From NCBI RefSeq assembly GCF_014137995.1, contig NZ_JACGWV010000001.1, forward strand, positions 1,302,001 to 1,366,000: 64,000 nt of DNA, read 5' to 3'. The notes below the pieces were generated by a model. That model had not been told where the DNA came from and searched no databases. It saw only the letters and a program-made list of their open reading frames with translations. Source of the stretch: Promicromonospora sukumoe (GTDB lineage: Bacteria > Actinomycetota > Actinomycetes > Actinomycetales > Cellulomonadaceae). Numbering within the stretch: the first letter of the stretch is position 1; each line of letters begins with the position of its first letter. The translations under genes were made by a program, and so were the position numbers. This document shows positions 8,219 through 16,487 of this stretch, one piece after another.

Positions 8219-8734
8219 ATGGACGTGGTCACCCGGGACGACGAGGACCTGCTGCTGGACCTGCTGAACACGGCGCCCGTCGTCGACGGCGAGCGGGTCG
8301 ACGAGCTCGCCGACCCCGAGGCCGCCGCGCGCTGGGCCGTGGCCCGCGACGGGGCAGGAACTGCCGACGAGGTCGCGGCGCTCCGGCGCGTCCGCGACGC
8401 GGTCGACGACGCCGTCCGCGACGGCTCGGGCCCGCAGGCGCTCGCGGCCGACGTCGAGCGGGTCGTGGTGCGACCCCGGGTGCGTGACGGCGCGGTGCGC
8501 TGGGAGCTGGAGGCGCCCGCGGGGGAGCGGCTCGCGGCGCGGGCGCTGCTCGCCTGGGTGGCGATCGGCGAGCGGCACCCGGGCCGGCTGCGGCCGTGCG
8601 CGAACCCCGAGTGCCGCCGCTTCCTGCTCGACCGCAGCAACGCCAACACCGCCCGCTGGTGCTCGATGGCGCTGTGCGGCAACCGGTTCAAGGCGCGGCG
8701 CCACTACCAGCGGGCGCGCGTCGCCGGGCAGTAG
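8219..8734 (+). CDS. CGNR zinc-finger domain transcriptional regulator (ABATE domain)
   Basis: 171 residues. The C-terminal zinc finger reads CANPECRRFLLDRSNANTARWC, then CGNR, with four cysteines and the eponymous Cys-Gly-Asn-Arg (about residues 125-158), ending in basic helix residues KARRHYQRAR. The N-terminal part starts LLLDLLNT, typical of the ABATE stress-response domain. The family is found mainly in actinobacteria and is thought to bind DNA. ATG 8219 has an excellent AAGGAGG. Divergence from the hydrolase and the shared repeats suggest local repression plus autoregulation. Confidence 0.87.
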   Translation: MDVVTRDDEDLLLDLLNTAPVVDGERVDELADPEAAARWAVARDGAGTADEVAALRRVRDAVDDAVRDGSGPQALAADVERVVVRPRVRDGAVRWELEAPAGERLAARALLAWVAIGERHPGRLRPCANPECRRFLLDRSNANTARWCSMALCGNRFKARRHYQRARVAGQ

Positions 8735-8743
8735 GTCGCTCGG

Positions 8744-8770
8744 CTATTTCTGTACCGATCGGAATAGAAT
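8744..8770 (+). promoter_or_regulatory. Promoter region of the SnoaL-like gene
   Basis: TAGAAT (8765-8770) is a good -10 box. CCGATCGG (8755-8762), a perfect 8-base palindrome, lies just upstream within the spacer, and imperfect CTATT/AATAG arms flank it. No good -35 is visible, which may imply an activator. Confidence 0.4.
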
Positions 8771-8840
8771 TCGGCGGGGCGGGGTTCGGACAAGAGCCAG
8801 AGACGGCCCCGGGATGCCGGGGCGACCGAGAGGGAGACCC

Positions 8841-9233
8841 ATGCCTGACTTCGACCCGCGCGAGTTCTACCACCGCTACATCGAGGCGCTGAACGCGCAC
8901 GACTTCGACCGGATGGACGAGTTCGTGCACGACGAGATCGTGATGCACAGCCGGCCGAGCTCGCGGGCAGAGCTGGTGGAGCAGCTGCACAGCATCAGCG
9001 GCCCGGTCCCCGACATGCACTGGGAGATCGACGAGATCCTGGTCAGCGGCGACTGGATCGGCGCCCGCGTGATCAACACCGGCACCCCGGTCCAGGAGTG
9101 GCTCGGGGTCGCGCCGACCGGCAAGGGGTTCGAGATCGCCGAGTACGGCATCTACACGGTCCGCGACGGACGGTTCTCGACCATGTCGGCGCTGCACGAC
9201 GAGGAGACGCTGCGCAAGCAGCTCGTCGGCTGA
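8841..9233 (+). CDS. SnoaL-like ester cyclase/NTF2-fold protein
   Basis: 130 residues. FYHRYIEALNAHDFDRMDEFVHDEIVMH is the standard opening of SnoaL-like polyketide cyclase-type proteins, followed by PDMHWEIDEILVSGDWIGARVINTGT and a second strand set (GKGFEIAEYGIYTVRDGRF). The conserved histidine and aspartate of the helix and first strand are present. The family folds as a small cone and either isomerises or hydrolyses small substrates or serves as a binding domain. ATG 8841 follows GAGGGAGA. It is separated from the CGNR gene by its own promoter and closed by a strong hairpin, so it is probably monocistronic. Confidence 0.8.
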   Translation: MPDFDPREFYHRYIEALNAHDFDRMDEFVHDEIVMHSRPSSRAELVEQLHSISGPVPDMHWEIDEILVSGDWIGARVINTGTPVQEWLGVAPTGKGFEIAEYGIYTVRDGRFSTMSALHDEETLRKQLVG

Positions 9234-9268
9234 GTCGGCGCGGGACCGGGTCGGACCCGGGCGGGACC

Positions 9269-9305
9269 GGAGGCCCGGGGCGCGAGATCGGCGCCCCGGG
9301 CCTCC
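9269..9305 (+). terminator. Rho-independent-type terminator hairpin
   Basis: Perfect 15-base arms (9269-9283 and 9291-9305) around a 7-base loop, almost all G+C, 35 bases after the SnoaL-like stop codon. Only a weak T-rich stretch follows. Confidence 0.8.
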
Positions 9306-9327
9306 TTCGTGTCCGCGAGTCCTGTTC

Positions 9328-9394
9328 TTGACGCTTCAAGTTCTGTGCGGGTATAAAGTGACGCGTCAGTTGAACTTGACGGGTCAAGTTCAAC
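9328..9394 (+). promoter_or_regulatory. Strong promoter with two related palindromic operators
   Basis: TTGACG (9328-9333) and TATAAA (9352-9357) are spaced by 18 bases, the best promoter in the window. A perfect dyad with 12-base arms (9369-9380 and 9383-9394) and a 2-base centre lies over the start of the transcript. A shorter version, CTTGA-CGCT-TCAAG (about 9327-9340), overlaps the -35. GACGCGTC lies between them. Two spaced copies of one motif point to repression by a dimeric protein; no regulator gene is adjacent. Confidence 0.7.
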
Positions 9395-9419
9395 CCATCA
9401 CGAACGGGAGCGACCCACC

Positions 9420-10511
9420 ATGACGAACGACCTCATCCGCGTCGGCATCATCGGCGCCGACGCCCGGGCGAGCTGGGCCGGTGCGGCCCACGTGCCTGCG
9501 CTGGCCGCGCAGCCCGGGATGGTGCTGGCGGCCGTCGCCACCCGGCGGGAGGAGAGCGCGCGGGAGGCGGCCCGGGTGTTCGGCGTCGACCGCTGGTTCG
9601 CCGACCCCTACGCGCTGATCCGCGACCCGGACATCGACCTGGTCACGGTGGCCGTCAAGGTCCCGGCGCACCGCGAGCTCGTGCTCGCCGCCCTCGCCGC
9701 GGGCAAGGCCGTCTACTCGGAGTCGCCGCTCGGGGCCACGGTCGAGGAGGCCGAGGAGATGGCGGCCGCCGCCGGCTCCCTGCACACGGCGATCGGGCTG
9801 CAGGGCCGGCACAACCCCGCGGTGCGTCGCGCGGCGGAGATCGTCGCCCAGGGCCGGATCGGCCGGCCGCTGTCGGCGCGGGTGACCGCCACGACGTTCG
9901 GCAACGGGCCCGAGTCGGTCAGCGCCTACGAGTACTTCGACAAGGCGGCCTCCGGGGCCGGCTTCCTGAACATCGCCGTCGGCCACGTGCTGGACGTGGT
10001 CGAGGCCGTGCTGGGCGACATCACGGAGATCGACGCGCGCACCGAGCTGATCTGGCCCGAGGTGGTGCTCGCGGACACCGGCGCGACCACCGCCCGTGAG
10101 GTCCCCGACCACGTCGACGCCGTGGTCGCCACCACGTCCGGCGCGCCGGTGAGCGTCCAGGTGCTGGCCGGCGTCCCGGTGCCGGACGCGCACTTCGTCC
10201 TGGAGGTCCGCGGGGCGGACGGCTGGCTCCGGCTGACCGGCGACCACCCGGCGGGCGTCCAGGTCGGCGACCTGACCCTGACCTCCAGCGTCGCCTTCGA
10301 CGCCCCCGACCGCCCGGTCGCCACCGGCACCGGCCCGGCCGCCGCCGAGGTCTGGGCCGGTGCCGCGATCAACGTCGGCGAGGTCTACGCGAGCCTCGCG
10401 CGCGACCTCGCCGACAGCACCCGGTACACCCCCGGGTTCGACCGCGCCGTGCACAACAGCCGCCTCGTGGCCCGGCTGGAGCAGGCGGCCCGCACGGGCG
10501 TCCGGCAGTAA
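9420..10511 (+). CDS. Gfo/Idh/MocA family oxidoreductase
   Basis: 363 residues. The Rossmann domain opens IRVGIIGADARASWAGAAHVPAL (an unusual insertion after the first glycines) and continues with DPDIDLVTVAVKVPAHRELVLAALAAGKAVYSE-P, where the usual EKP lysine is replaced (SESPLGAT). The C-terminal half has GGFLNI-like AGFLNIAVGHVLD. The form resembles Gal80-like members, in which the catalytic lysine is lost, so a sensor or altered dehydrogenase role is possible. It follows a strong, heavily palindromic promoter. Stop 10511 nearly touches the convergent CPBP gene. Substrate unknown. Confidence 0.82.
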   Translation: MTNDLIRVGIIGADARASWAGAAHVPALAAQPGMVLAAVATRREESAREAARVFGVDRWFADPYALIRDPDIDLVTVAVKVPAHRELVLAALAAGKAVYSESPLGATVEEAEEMAAAAGSLHTAIGLQGRHNPAVRRAAEIVAQGRIGRPLSARVTATTFGNGPESVSAYEYFDKAASGAGFLNIAVGHVLDVVEAVLGDITEIDARTELIWPEVVLADTGATTAREVPDHVDAVVATTSGAPVSVQVLAGVPVPDAHFVLEVRGADGWLRLTGDHPAGVQVGDLTLTSSVAFDAPDRPVATGTGPAAAEVWAGAAINVGEVYASLARDLADSTRYTPGFDRAVHNSRLVARLEQAARTGVRQ

Positions 10512-10518
10512 GCGGCGC

Positions 10519-11481
10519 TCAGGCGGCCGGCACCGGCACCGCCCGGGTCCCCGCGTCGTCGGCGGTGACGTCCTCGGGCGTCACCGCCGGCCCGCTGTGG
10601 CGCGTGCGGTACCAGACCACCGCGGCGACGGCCGCGTTGAGCGCGATCGGGATCAGGTAGATGACCGACCCGGCACCGGACGCGCGGTCCGTCGAGAGGT
10701 CCGACTGCAGCACGATCGCCAGGAGGAAGGCGAAGACGTTGCTGGAGGCGTGCAGCACGACGGCGGTCTCGATGCCGCCCGTGCGCCACGTGATCAGCGA
10801 CCACGAGACGCCGAGGGCCACGTAGTAGAGGTTGAGCCAGAGGTCGGTGGACAGGTGGATCGTCGCGAACAGCACCGCCGAGGTGAGCGTGCCGAGCACG
10901 AGCGCGGTCCGCGGGCCACGACCCCAGCTCGCGGCGACGCGGAAGACCAGGCCGCGGAAGCCGTACTCCTCGCCGGCGCTCTGCAGCGGCACGACCAGGA
11001 GCACGATCGCGAACATGAGCATGAGGTCGAGCGGCGTCCGGCTGGTCTGCTGGTAGGGCTGGAGCGCGGTGAACGCCGTCACGTAGACCACCCAGACCGG
11101 CACCAGGACCAGGACCGCCCGGCCGAGGGCGGCGGGCCGGAAGGCGGAGACCACGGAGTGCAGCGAGGCGCCCCGCACGCCGTACAGCCAGCGCTGCAGC
11201 AGCATGCTCCACGGGATCAGCAGCGCGACGGCGCCGAACGTGGCCGCCATGGCGGCCGGGGTGAGCTCCGTACCGCCCGTGACGATGCTGTCCCGGCCGA
11301 GCAGGCCGTCGACCAGCGCGCTGAGCTGCGCGAACAGCGCGGTGAAGGCGGCCAGCCCCAGGTTCAGCAGCGCGATGGCGAGGATGCCGCGGCCGATGCG
11401 GCGCTTCTCCCCGGCGAGCACCCGGTGGTAGGGGACGCCGGCGGGGACCGGACGGGGGTGACGTGGGCGGTTTCGAGTCAT
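10519..11481 (-). CDS. CPBP family intramembrane (CAAX-like) protease
   Basis: 320 residues with about eight hydrophobic membrane segments. The three Abi/CPBP motifs are present: motif 1 EEYGFRG (about residue 170), motif 2 FATIHLS (about 208), motif 3 HASSN (about 246). These supply the glutamates and histidines of the presumed metal site. Bacterial members act in membrane-protein processing, bacteriocin immunity or unknown roles; nothing nearby identifies a substrate. It starts at ATG 11481. The gene ends seven bases from the convergent Gfo/Idh stop, with no room for a terminator. Confidence 0.88.
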   Translation of the reverse strand: MTRNRPRHPRPVPAGVPYHRVLAGEKRRIGRGILAIALLNLGLAAFTALFAQLSALVDGLLGRDSIVTGGTELTPAAMAATFGAVALLIPWSMLLQRWLYGVRGASLHSVVSAFRPAALGRAVLVLVPVWVVYVTAFTALQPYQQTSRTPLDLMLMFAIVLLVVPLQSAGEEYGFRGLVFRVAASWGRGPRTALVLGTLTSAVLFATIHLSTDLWLNLYYVALGVSWSLITWRTGGIETAVVLHASSNVFAFLLAIVLQSDLSTDRASGAGSVIYLIPIALNAAVAAVVWYRTRHSGPAVTPEDVTADDAGTRAVPVPAA

Positions 11482-11549
11482 GCGTCCACGTTCGGGCAGT
11501 GGGCCGCGGCGCAGAAGTGTCGGTCAGTCACCCGTTCCTCAGCGACGCG

Positions 11550-11587
11550 CACGAGCGACGCATGACATGTGTCATGCGCCGCTCGTG
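11550..11587. terminator. Near-perfect 38-bp inverted repeat, probable terminator
   Basis: Arms 11550-11567 and 11570-11587 match with one mismatch. It lies 26 bases downstream of the S33-type peptidase gene (minus strand) and 68 bases before the CPBP start. Terminator is the first choice; the 2-base centre also suits a dimeric operator. Confidence 0.55.
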
Positions 11588-11612
11588 GTCGAGCTGGTCG
11601 TGCCGGCCGGGC

Positions 11613-13265
11613 CTACTCGCCCGCGGGGGCCGACGGCGGCCGGGTCGTGCCCGCCGGCACGGCCTCGCAGACGGTGCCGTCGTCGGGCAGCACGCCGTCG
11701 ACCAGGGCGGCGTCGACCGCCTCGTCGATGCACGGCCCGCTGGTGCGGTAGGAGGTGTGGCCCACGTCCGTGCGGGTGAGCAGCACGGAGTCCTCCAGGC
11801 GCTCGGTCATGGCCTGCGCCCAGTGGTACGGCGACACGTTGTCGACCTCGCCACCGACCACGAGGACCGGGGGAGCGCCCGCGCCGTCGAGCTCACCGGT
11901 GTACCGGTCCTCGTTCGCGGCCGGCCAGAACGCGCAGTTCAGCGCGCTGAACGCGGCCCGGCTGCCCAGGCGCTCGCCGCGATCGGCGATCTCGCGGGCG
12001 GCAGCCCGGTGCTCGCCCAGGTTCCGCAGGGCGGGCCAGTCGGCGCAGCGGACGGCGGTGTGGGGCTCCTGGAGCGTGGCGAACGGGCCGCCGAACGGCG
12101 CGACCGTCAGGTTCGCGACCATGAAGTGCAGGAACGTGCCATTGCCCTGCTGGGCGGCGAGCAGCCCCGCGGCGAGCTGGGGCCACAGCGTGCGGACGCC
12201 GGCCGCGGCCCGGACACCCTCCAGCGTCATGGCGCCGTCGAGCGTCCCGCCGGGGGTGAGGCCCTCGACCGGGGGAACCTGCAGCGGCTTCTCCTCCAGG
12301 TCGGCGATCAGGGTGTCGAAGGCGGCCTCGGGGTCGCCGTCGCCGAACGCGCACGCCTCCGTGCCCTCGGCACGGCACGTCTCGAACCAGAGGTCGAGCG
12401 TCTCCTCGTTGGACTTCGCGACGTCGTCCAGCAGGCGCAGCGGGTCGTTCTGCCACAGGTCGGTGTCGACGGGGGCGTCGATCACCATCTGGCGCACGCG
12501 CTCCGGGAACAGCGTGGCGTACATGGGGCCGACCACCGTGCCGTACGAGGCGCCGTAGAACGTGACCTGCTCCTCGCCGAGCGCGGCGCGGACCTGGTCC
12601 AGGTCACGGGCGACGTTGTCGGTGGACATGCTCGCCAGGAACGCGCGGTCCTGGTGCGTGGCGCAGCCCTTCGTGAAGGTGCGGGCGTCCTTGAGGAGCT
12701 GCCCGAACGGCTTGCCGCCGGGGATCGTGGGGTCGCGGTCCTCGGCGGCCTGCTCGGCGCGCTGCTCGTCGGTGAGGCACCGGACGGCGTCCGACTCGCC
12801 GACGCCGCGCGGGTCCATGCCGACGACGTCGAAGCGCGAGACGATGTCGGCCGAGAACGGGCCCGTCTCGCCGCTGGGGTCGATGGAGCGGACCATCTCG
12901 GAGGCGGGCACGCCCGGGCCGCCGGGGTTGACGAACAGGCTGCCGATGCGCCGGTCGGGGTCGGTGGCCCGGTGCCGCACCACGGAGAGCGCGACCTGCT
13001 CGCCGTCGGGCTCGGCGTACTCCAGCGGCACCTCGACGGTGGCGCAGTCCAGGTCCGGGCCGCACTCGGCCCAGTCGACCGGGTCGGGGGTGGGGGCCGG
13101 CGGCGTCGCGTCCGGCGTCGTCGGGACGGTGCTCGCGGCCGACGCCGTGATGGCCGCGCCGGGCCCGGCGGCGCACCCGCTGACGGCCAGCGAGACGACG
13201 GCGAGCACCGTGGCTGTCAGGAGGGCGGCGTGCGGTGGGCGGGTTCGTCGAGTGGGTGAAGGCAT
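11613..13265 (-). CDS. Secreted lipoprotein alpha/beta hydrolase, TAP-like (S33) peptidase
   Basis: 550 residues from ATG 13265, chosen because it gives a clean lipoprotein signal: basic start, hydrophobic core and lipobox VSGC at about residues 27-30. The core follows the tripeptidyl-aminopeptidase-like family seen in Streptomyces: SLFVNPGGPGVPAS (oxyanion), DVVGMDPRGVGESD, nucleophile elbow FYGASYGTVVG, acid in GGEVDNVSPY, and base His in DVGHTSY. It is probably anchored on the outer face of the membrane and trims peptides there. The cap region (about 230-420) is large, as in the family. No partner gene is evident. Confidence 0.88.
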   Translation of the reverse strand: MPSPTRRTRPPHAALLTATVLAVVSLAVSGCAAGPGAAITASAASTVPTTPDATPPAPTPDPVDWAECGPDLDCATVEVPLEYAEPDGEQVALSVVRHRATDPDRRIGSLFVNPGGPGVPASEMVRSIDPSGETGPFSADIVSRFDVVGMDPRGVGESDAVRCLTDEQRAEQAAEDRDPTIPGGKPFGQLLKDARTFTKGCATHQDRAFLASMSTDNVARDLDQVRAALGEEQVTFYGASYGTVVGPMYATLFPERVRQMVIDAPVDTDLWQNDPLRLLDDVAKSNEETLDLWFETCRAEGTEACAFGDGDPEAAFDTLIADLEEKPLQVPPVEGLTPGGTLDGAMTLEGVRAAAGVRTLWPQLAAGLLAAQQGNGTFLHFMVANLTVAPFGGPFATLQEPHTAVRCADWPALRNLGEHRAAAREIADRGERLGSRAAFSALNCAFWPAANEDRYTGELDGAGAPPVLVVGGEVDNVSPYHWAQAMTERLEDSVLLTRTDVGHTSYRTSGPCIDEAVDAALVDGVLPDDGTVCEAVPAGTTRPPSAPAGE

Positions 13266-13365
13266 GCGTTCGACCCTAGGAACGCCGTCCGGCCCGGACC
13301 ATCGGTCGATGGGTCCGGACCCGCCGACCAAAGTCGGAGCGGCGGGACCCGGCCGGTCCCGCCGG

Positions 13366-14112
13366 TCAGCCTGGCTGGTCGGGGGAGTCGAGCCTGGCGT
13401 CGTGCACGAGCAGCGCCACCTGGACCCGGTTGTTGAGGCCGAGCTTGGCCAGCACGGAGGACACGTGGGTCTTGACCGTGGTGACGCCGAGGAAGAAGTG
13501 CGCGGCGATCTCGGCGTTGGACCGCCCGGCCCCGATCTCGACGGCGATCTCCCGCTCGCGCTCCCCGAGCGCGTCCAGCCGACGGCGGGCCGTGGCGCGG
13601 CGGGAGTCCTGGTCCGACTCCGCGACCCGGGTGATGAGCCGGCGCGTCACCTCCGGCGAGAGCACCGGGCGCCCTTGGGCCGCGTGCCGGATCGCGAGGA
13701 CGAGCTCGTCCGGCGGCGTGTCCTTCAGCAGGAACCCCGCCGCCCCGGCCCGCAGGGCGCGCAGCACGTGGGCGTCGGCGTCGAAGGTGGTGAGCACGAC
13801 CACCTGCGGGGCGGCGGGCCGGCCGCGCAGCGTCTCGGTCGCCGTCAGGCCGTCGGTGCCGGGCATCCGGATGTCCATCAGCACGACGTCGGGGTGGTGG
13901 CGCCCGGCCAGCTCCACGGCCTCCGCGCCGTCCGCCGCCTCGGCCACGACGCGCAGGTCGGGGGCGCCGTTGAGCATCATCTTGAGGCCGAAGCGGACCA
14001 TGGGGTCGTCGTCGGCGATGAGGACGTCGACGACCGGCCCGCCGGGGGCGGAAGGCTCGGTCACGGGCAGGCCGGCGTCGGGCTGGTCGGCGTCAGGCAC
14101 GGGGTGGGTCAC
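13366..14112 (-). CDS. NarL/FixJ-type response regulator
   Basis: 248 residues. The receiver domain begins VDVLIADDDPMVRFG, with acidic pocket DDD, phospho-acceptor Asp in VVLMDIRMPGTDG, then VVVLTTF and LKD with the conserved lysine. The LuxR-type helix-turn-helix is C-terminal (LGEREREIAVEIGAGRSNAEIAAHFFLGVTTVKTHVSSVLAKLGLNNRVQVALLV). The start is GTG 14112, overlapping the kinase stop as GTGA (14109-14112), so translation is coupled to the kinase. A short, poorly conserved N-terminal extension of about 28 residues precedes the receiver. Targets are unknown. Confidence 0.9.
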   Translation of the reverse strand: MTHPVPDADQPDAGLPVTEPSAPGGPVVDVLIADDDPMVRFGLKMMLNGAPDLRVVAEAADGAEAVELAGRHHPDVVLMDIRMPGTDGLTATETLRGRPAAPQVVVLTTFDADAHVLRALRAGAAGFLLKDTPPDELVLAIRHAAQGRPVLSPEVTRRLITRVAESDQDSRRATARRRLDALGEREREIAVEIGAGRSNAEIAAHFFLGVTTVKTHVSSVLAKLGLNNRVQVALLVHDARLDSPDQPG

Positions 14113-15278
14113 GACGGCCAGGGTAGGCGTAGCCGGACGCGCCAGCCGCCCGAGCCCGTCGGCCCGTGGTCGAGCTCCCCGTCCACGAGCCGGGCGCGCT
14201 CGGCCAGCCCGGTCAGCCCGGCCCCGGCGCCCGCGCTGCCGGGATAGGCGGGCGGGCCCGACGTCGACGCGTTGGTCACCTCGGTCACGAGGTGGTCCCC
14301 GCGCCGCCCGCTGATCCGTACGACGACCGGGGCGCCGGGGGCGTGCTTGCGCGCGTTGGTCAGGCTCTCCTGGACCGCGCGGTAGACGGTGTGGCCCTGT
14401 GACTCCGAGACCTTCCCCGCGCCGGTGGTCAGCCCCGCCTCGTCCCGCAGCTCGACGGGCGTGCCGGCCTGGCGGGCCTCGTCGACGAGCTCGAGGACGT
14501 CCTCGACGGCCGGCACCGGCGACTCGCCCACGGGCGCGCGGAGCACGCCGATCACCTCGCGCAGGTCCTGGAGCGCGCGGTGCGCGTTCTCGCGGACCAC
14601 CTCGGCGGCCCGCGCGACGTCCTCGGCGGGCGCGTCGCGCGCGTACGTCAGGGCGCCCGCGTGCACGCTGAGCAGGGAGAGCCGGTGGCCCAGGGCGTCG
14701 TGCATGTCGCGGGCGAGGGTCTCGCGGGCCTCGGCCTCGGAGCGCTCCGCCCGCAGCCGCGCCTCGGTCTCGGCCGCCACGGCCCGTTCCCGCAGGGAGC
14801 GTACGAGCTCGCGCCGGCTGCGCACGGACAGCCCCCACGCCACGACGGCGAGGTGCCCCAGGGCGATGATCACGTACATCGTGACCGGGGGTACCCCCGG
14901 CTCGGGCCACAGGAGCTGGTGCGTGCTGAGCGCCGCGACGCTGGTCGCGCACACCGCCGCGGTGGCCCGCGGCGAGCGGTGCACGGCGACGGTGAACACG
15001 GCGACGATGGCGGCGCTGGAGACCGTCTCGGAGAGCGTGCTCAGCGCCCCCAGGACGAGGCCGAGCGCCACGGGGAAGCGGCGTCGCCACCACAGCGCGA
15101 CGCAGCCGAGCACCCCGACGACCACGTCCGCCGCCAGGAGCCAGGCCGGTCCGTTCACCTGGAGCGACCAGGAGACCAGCACCATCACGCCGGCGAACGC
15201 GATCAGCACGGCGTCGGTCACCCGGTCGCGCACCGTGTACCGGACGGTGCGCCCGGGGCTGGTCGTCGTGTCGCTCAT
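14109..15278 (-). CDS. Sensor histidine kinase, HisKA_3 (NarX/DesK-like)
   Basis: 389 residues. The N-terminal half has about five membrane helices without a large extracellular loop, so it probably senses a membrane or intramembrane state. A coiled linker (RRELVRSLRERAVAAETEARLRAERSEAEA) leads to the dimerisation motif LARDMHDALGHRLSLLSVHAGAL, whose histidine (about residue 190) is the phosphorylation site. The ATPase domain shows the N box VQESLTNARKHAPG and the G box GAGAGLTGLAERARLVDG. It is the first gene of a two-gene unit with the response regulator at 13366. The LacI gene follows 11 bases beyond its start, on the same strand. Confidence 0.9.
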   Translation of the reverse strand: MSDTTTSPGRTVRYTVRDRVTDAVLIAFAGVMVLVSWSLQVNGPAWLLAADVVVGVLGCVALWWRRRFPVALGLVLGALSTLSETVSSAAIVAVFTVAVHRSPRATAAVCATSVAALSTHQLLWPEPGVPPVTMYVIIALGHLAVVAWGLSVRSRRELVRSLRERAVAAETEARLRAERSEAEARETLARDMHDALGHRLSLLSVHAGALTYARDAPAEDVARAAEVVRENAHRALQDLREVIGVLRAPVGESPVPAVEDVLELVDEARQAGTPVELRDEAGLTTGAGKVSESQGHTVYRAVQESLTNARKHAPGAPVVVRISGRRGDHLVTEVTNASTSGPPAYPGSAGAGAGLTGLAERARLVDGELDHGPTGSGGWRVRLRLPWPS

Positions 15279-15288
15279 CGCCCAGAGC

Positions 15289-16329
15289 CTAGGCGGTGGG
15301 CGGGGTCGTGGGCGGGGGAGCGGCCGCGGGCGTGGCCGCGGGCGCGCGCGGCGCCGGGCCCGACGACTCGCGCAGCACCAGCCCGGTCGGCAGCCGGATC
15401 TGCTCGGCGTCCTGCGTGGCCCGCCCGGCGAACTGCTCGATCAGCAGCTCGACGGCCAGCCGCCCCGCGTGCGCGCCGGGCCCGCCGAGCGTCGTCAGCG
15501 ACGGGTGCACGAACTCGGAGGCGAAGATGTCGTCGAAGCCGACCACGCTGATGTCGTCCGGCACCGTGATGCCCCGCTGCGTCAGCCGGCGCACCACGCC
15601 GAACGCCAGCAGGTCGTTGTGCGCGACGATCGCCGTCGCGCCGGTGCGCAGCGCGCCGTCGGCCGCCGCGCCGCCGTTGGCGACGTTGGGCGTGTACGGG
15701 CCCACACGGTGCGCCGTCAGGCCGTGCTCCTCGGCGCCCGCGCTCAGCGCCGCCCAGCGCACGGCGCCCATCCAGGAGCCCGGCGGCCCGGCGCAGTAGG
15801 CGAAGCTCCGGTGACCCAGCGAGGCGAGGTGCTCCAGGATCTGCTGGCAGCCCGCGCCGACCGCGAGCGTGACGCTGGTCAGCCCGGCCAGCTCGCGGTT
15901 GAGCAGCACCACGCGGTGCTTCTCCGCGAGGGCGAGCAGCGCGTCGTCGGCGAGCCGGCTGGCCGCCAGGACGAACCCGTCCACGGTGGGGGACAGGTCG
16001 CGGACCTGGGTCTCCTCGATGCGCTGCGACTCCTCGGCGTTGACGATCACGAGCGTGACGTCGGACGCCTTGGCGCGTTGCTCGGCGCCGCGGATGAGCT
16101 CGAAGAAGTGCGGGTTGGTGATGTCGGACAGGACCATCGCGATGGTCCGGTGCCGCCCGCCCGGCAGCGCACGGTTCTGCGGGCTGTGCTCGTAGCCGAG
16201 CTCGGCGGCCGCGGCGAGCACCCGGCGCCGCGTCGCCTCGTTGACCCGGCCGGGCCGGTTGAAGGTGCGCGAGACCGTCGAGGCGGCCACGCCGGCCGCC
16301 TCGGCGACGTCGTAGATCGTGGGCTGCAC
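15289..16329 (-). CDS. LacI family transcriptional regulator
   Basis: 346 residues from GTG 16329, which places the HTH at the extreme N-terminus as usual (PTIYDVAEAAGVAASTVSRTFNRPGRVNEATRRRV). Upstream codons up to 16377 are open but unlikely. The periplasmic-binding-protein-like sensor domain follows from about residue 60 (RTIAMVLSDITNPHFFELIRGAE ... AIVAHNDLLAFGVVRRL ... SVVGFDDIFASEFVHPSLTT). A Pro/Ala-rich tail ends it. It diverges from the TRAP/shikimate operon, so that operon is the likely target, with shikimate, quinate or a derivative as the likely inducer. The latter is an inference. Confidence 0.9.
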   Translation of the reverse strand: MQPTIYDVAEAAGVAASTVSRTFNRPGRVNEATRRRVLAAAAELGYEHSPQNRALPGGRHRTIAMVLSDITNPHFFELIRGAEQRAKASDVTLVIVNAEESQRIEETQVRDLSPTVDGFVLAASRLADDALLALAEKHRVVLLNRELAGLTSVTLAVGAGCQQILEHLASLGHRSFAYCAGPPGSWMGAVRWAALSAGAEEHGLTAHRVGPYTPNVANGGAAADGALRTGATAIVAHNDLLAFGVVRRLTQRGITVPDDISVVGFDDIFASEFVHPSLTTLGGPGAHAGRLAVELLIEQFAGRATQDAEQIRLPTGLVLRESSGPAPRAPAATPAAAPPPTTPPTA

Positions 16330-16369
16330 CCGGGCATCTACGCATATGTCCGGCAACTTTGGCAACTGC

Positions 16370-16399
16370 TTGCGCAACTTGCCGGACGGTTTCTACTGT
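16370..16399 (+). promoter_or_regulatory. TRAP operon promoter with LacI-type operator
   Basis: TTGCGCAA (16370-16377) is a palindrome with the central CpG typical of LacI-family sites; its first six bases are also a plausible -35. TACTGT (16394-16399) lies 18 bases further as -10. A LacI protein bound here would block RNA polymerase. Confidence 0.5.
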
Positions 16400-16413
16400 C
16401 GCCGCAGCTACGA

Positions 16414-16464
16414 CGCCACACGCCGACGTGTGGCGGCGACCGCGGCGCACACGGACGTGCGCCG
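16414..16464 (+). other. Two tandem hairpins in the TRAP operon leader
   Basis: Two G+C-rich hairpins with identical geometry: arms 16414-16421/16428-16435 and 16443-16450/16457-16464, each 8 bp with a 6-base loop, separated by seven bases. They lie between the -10 box and the ribosome site (AAGGGG 16473-16478). They could be RNA structures or paired protein-binding dyads. Confidence 0.5.
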
Positions 16465-16487
16465 CCGGACGGAAGGGGCTCGTCCCG

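Noticed and set aside
15289..16377. Longer LacI protein starting at TTG 16377
   Set aside because: The extra 16 residues would precede an HTH that is normally at the very N-terminus and would run through the operator; GTG 16329 fits better.
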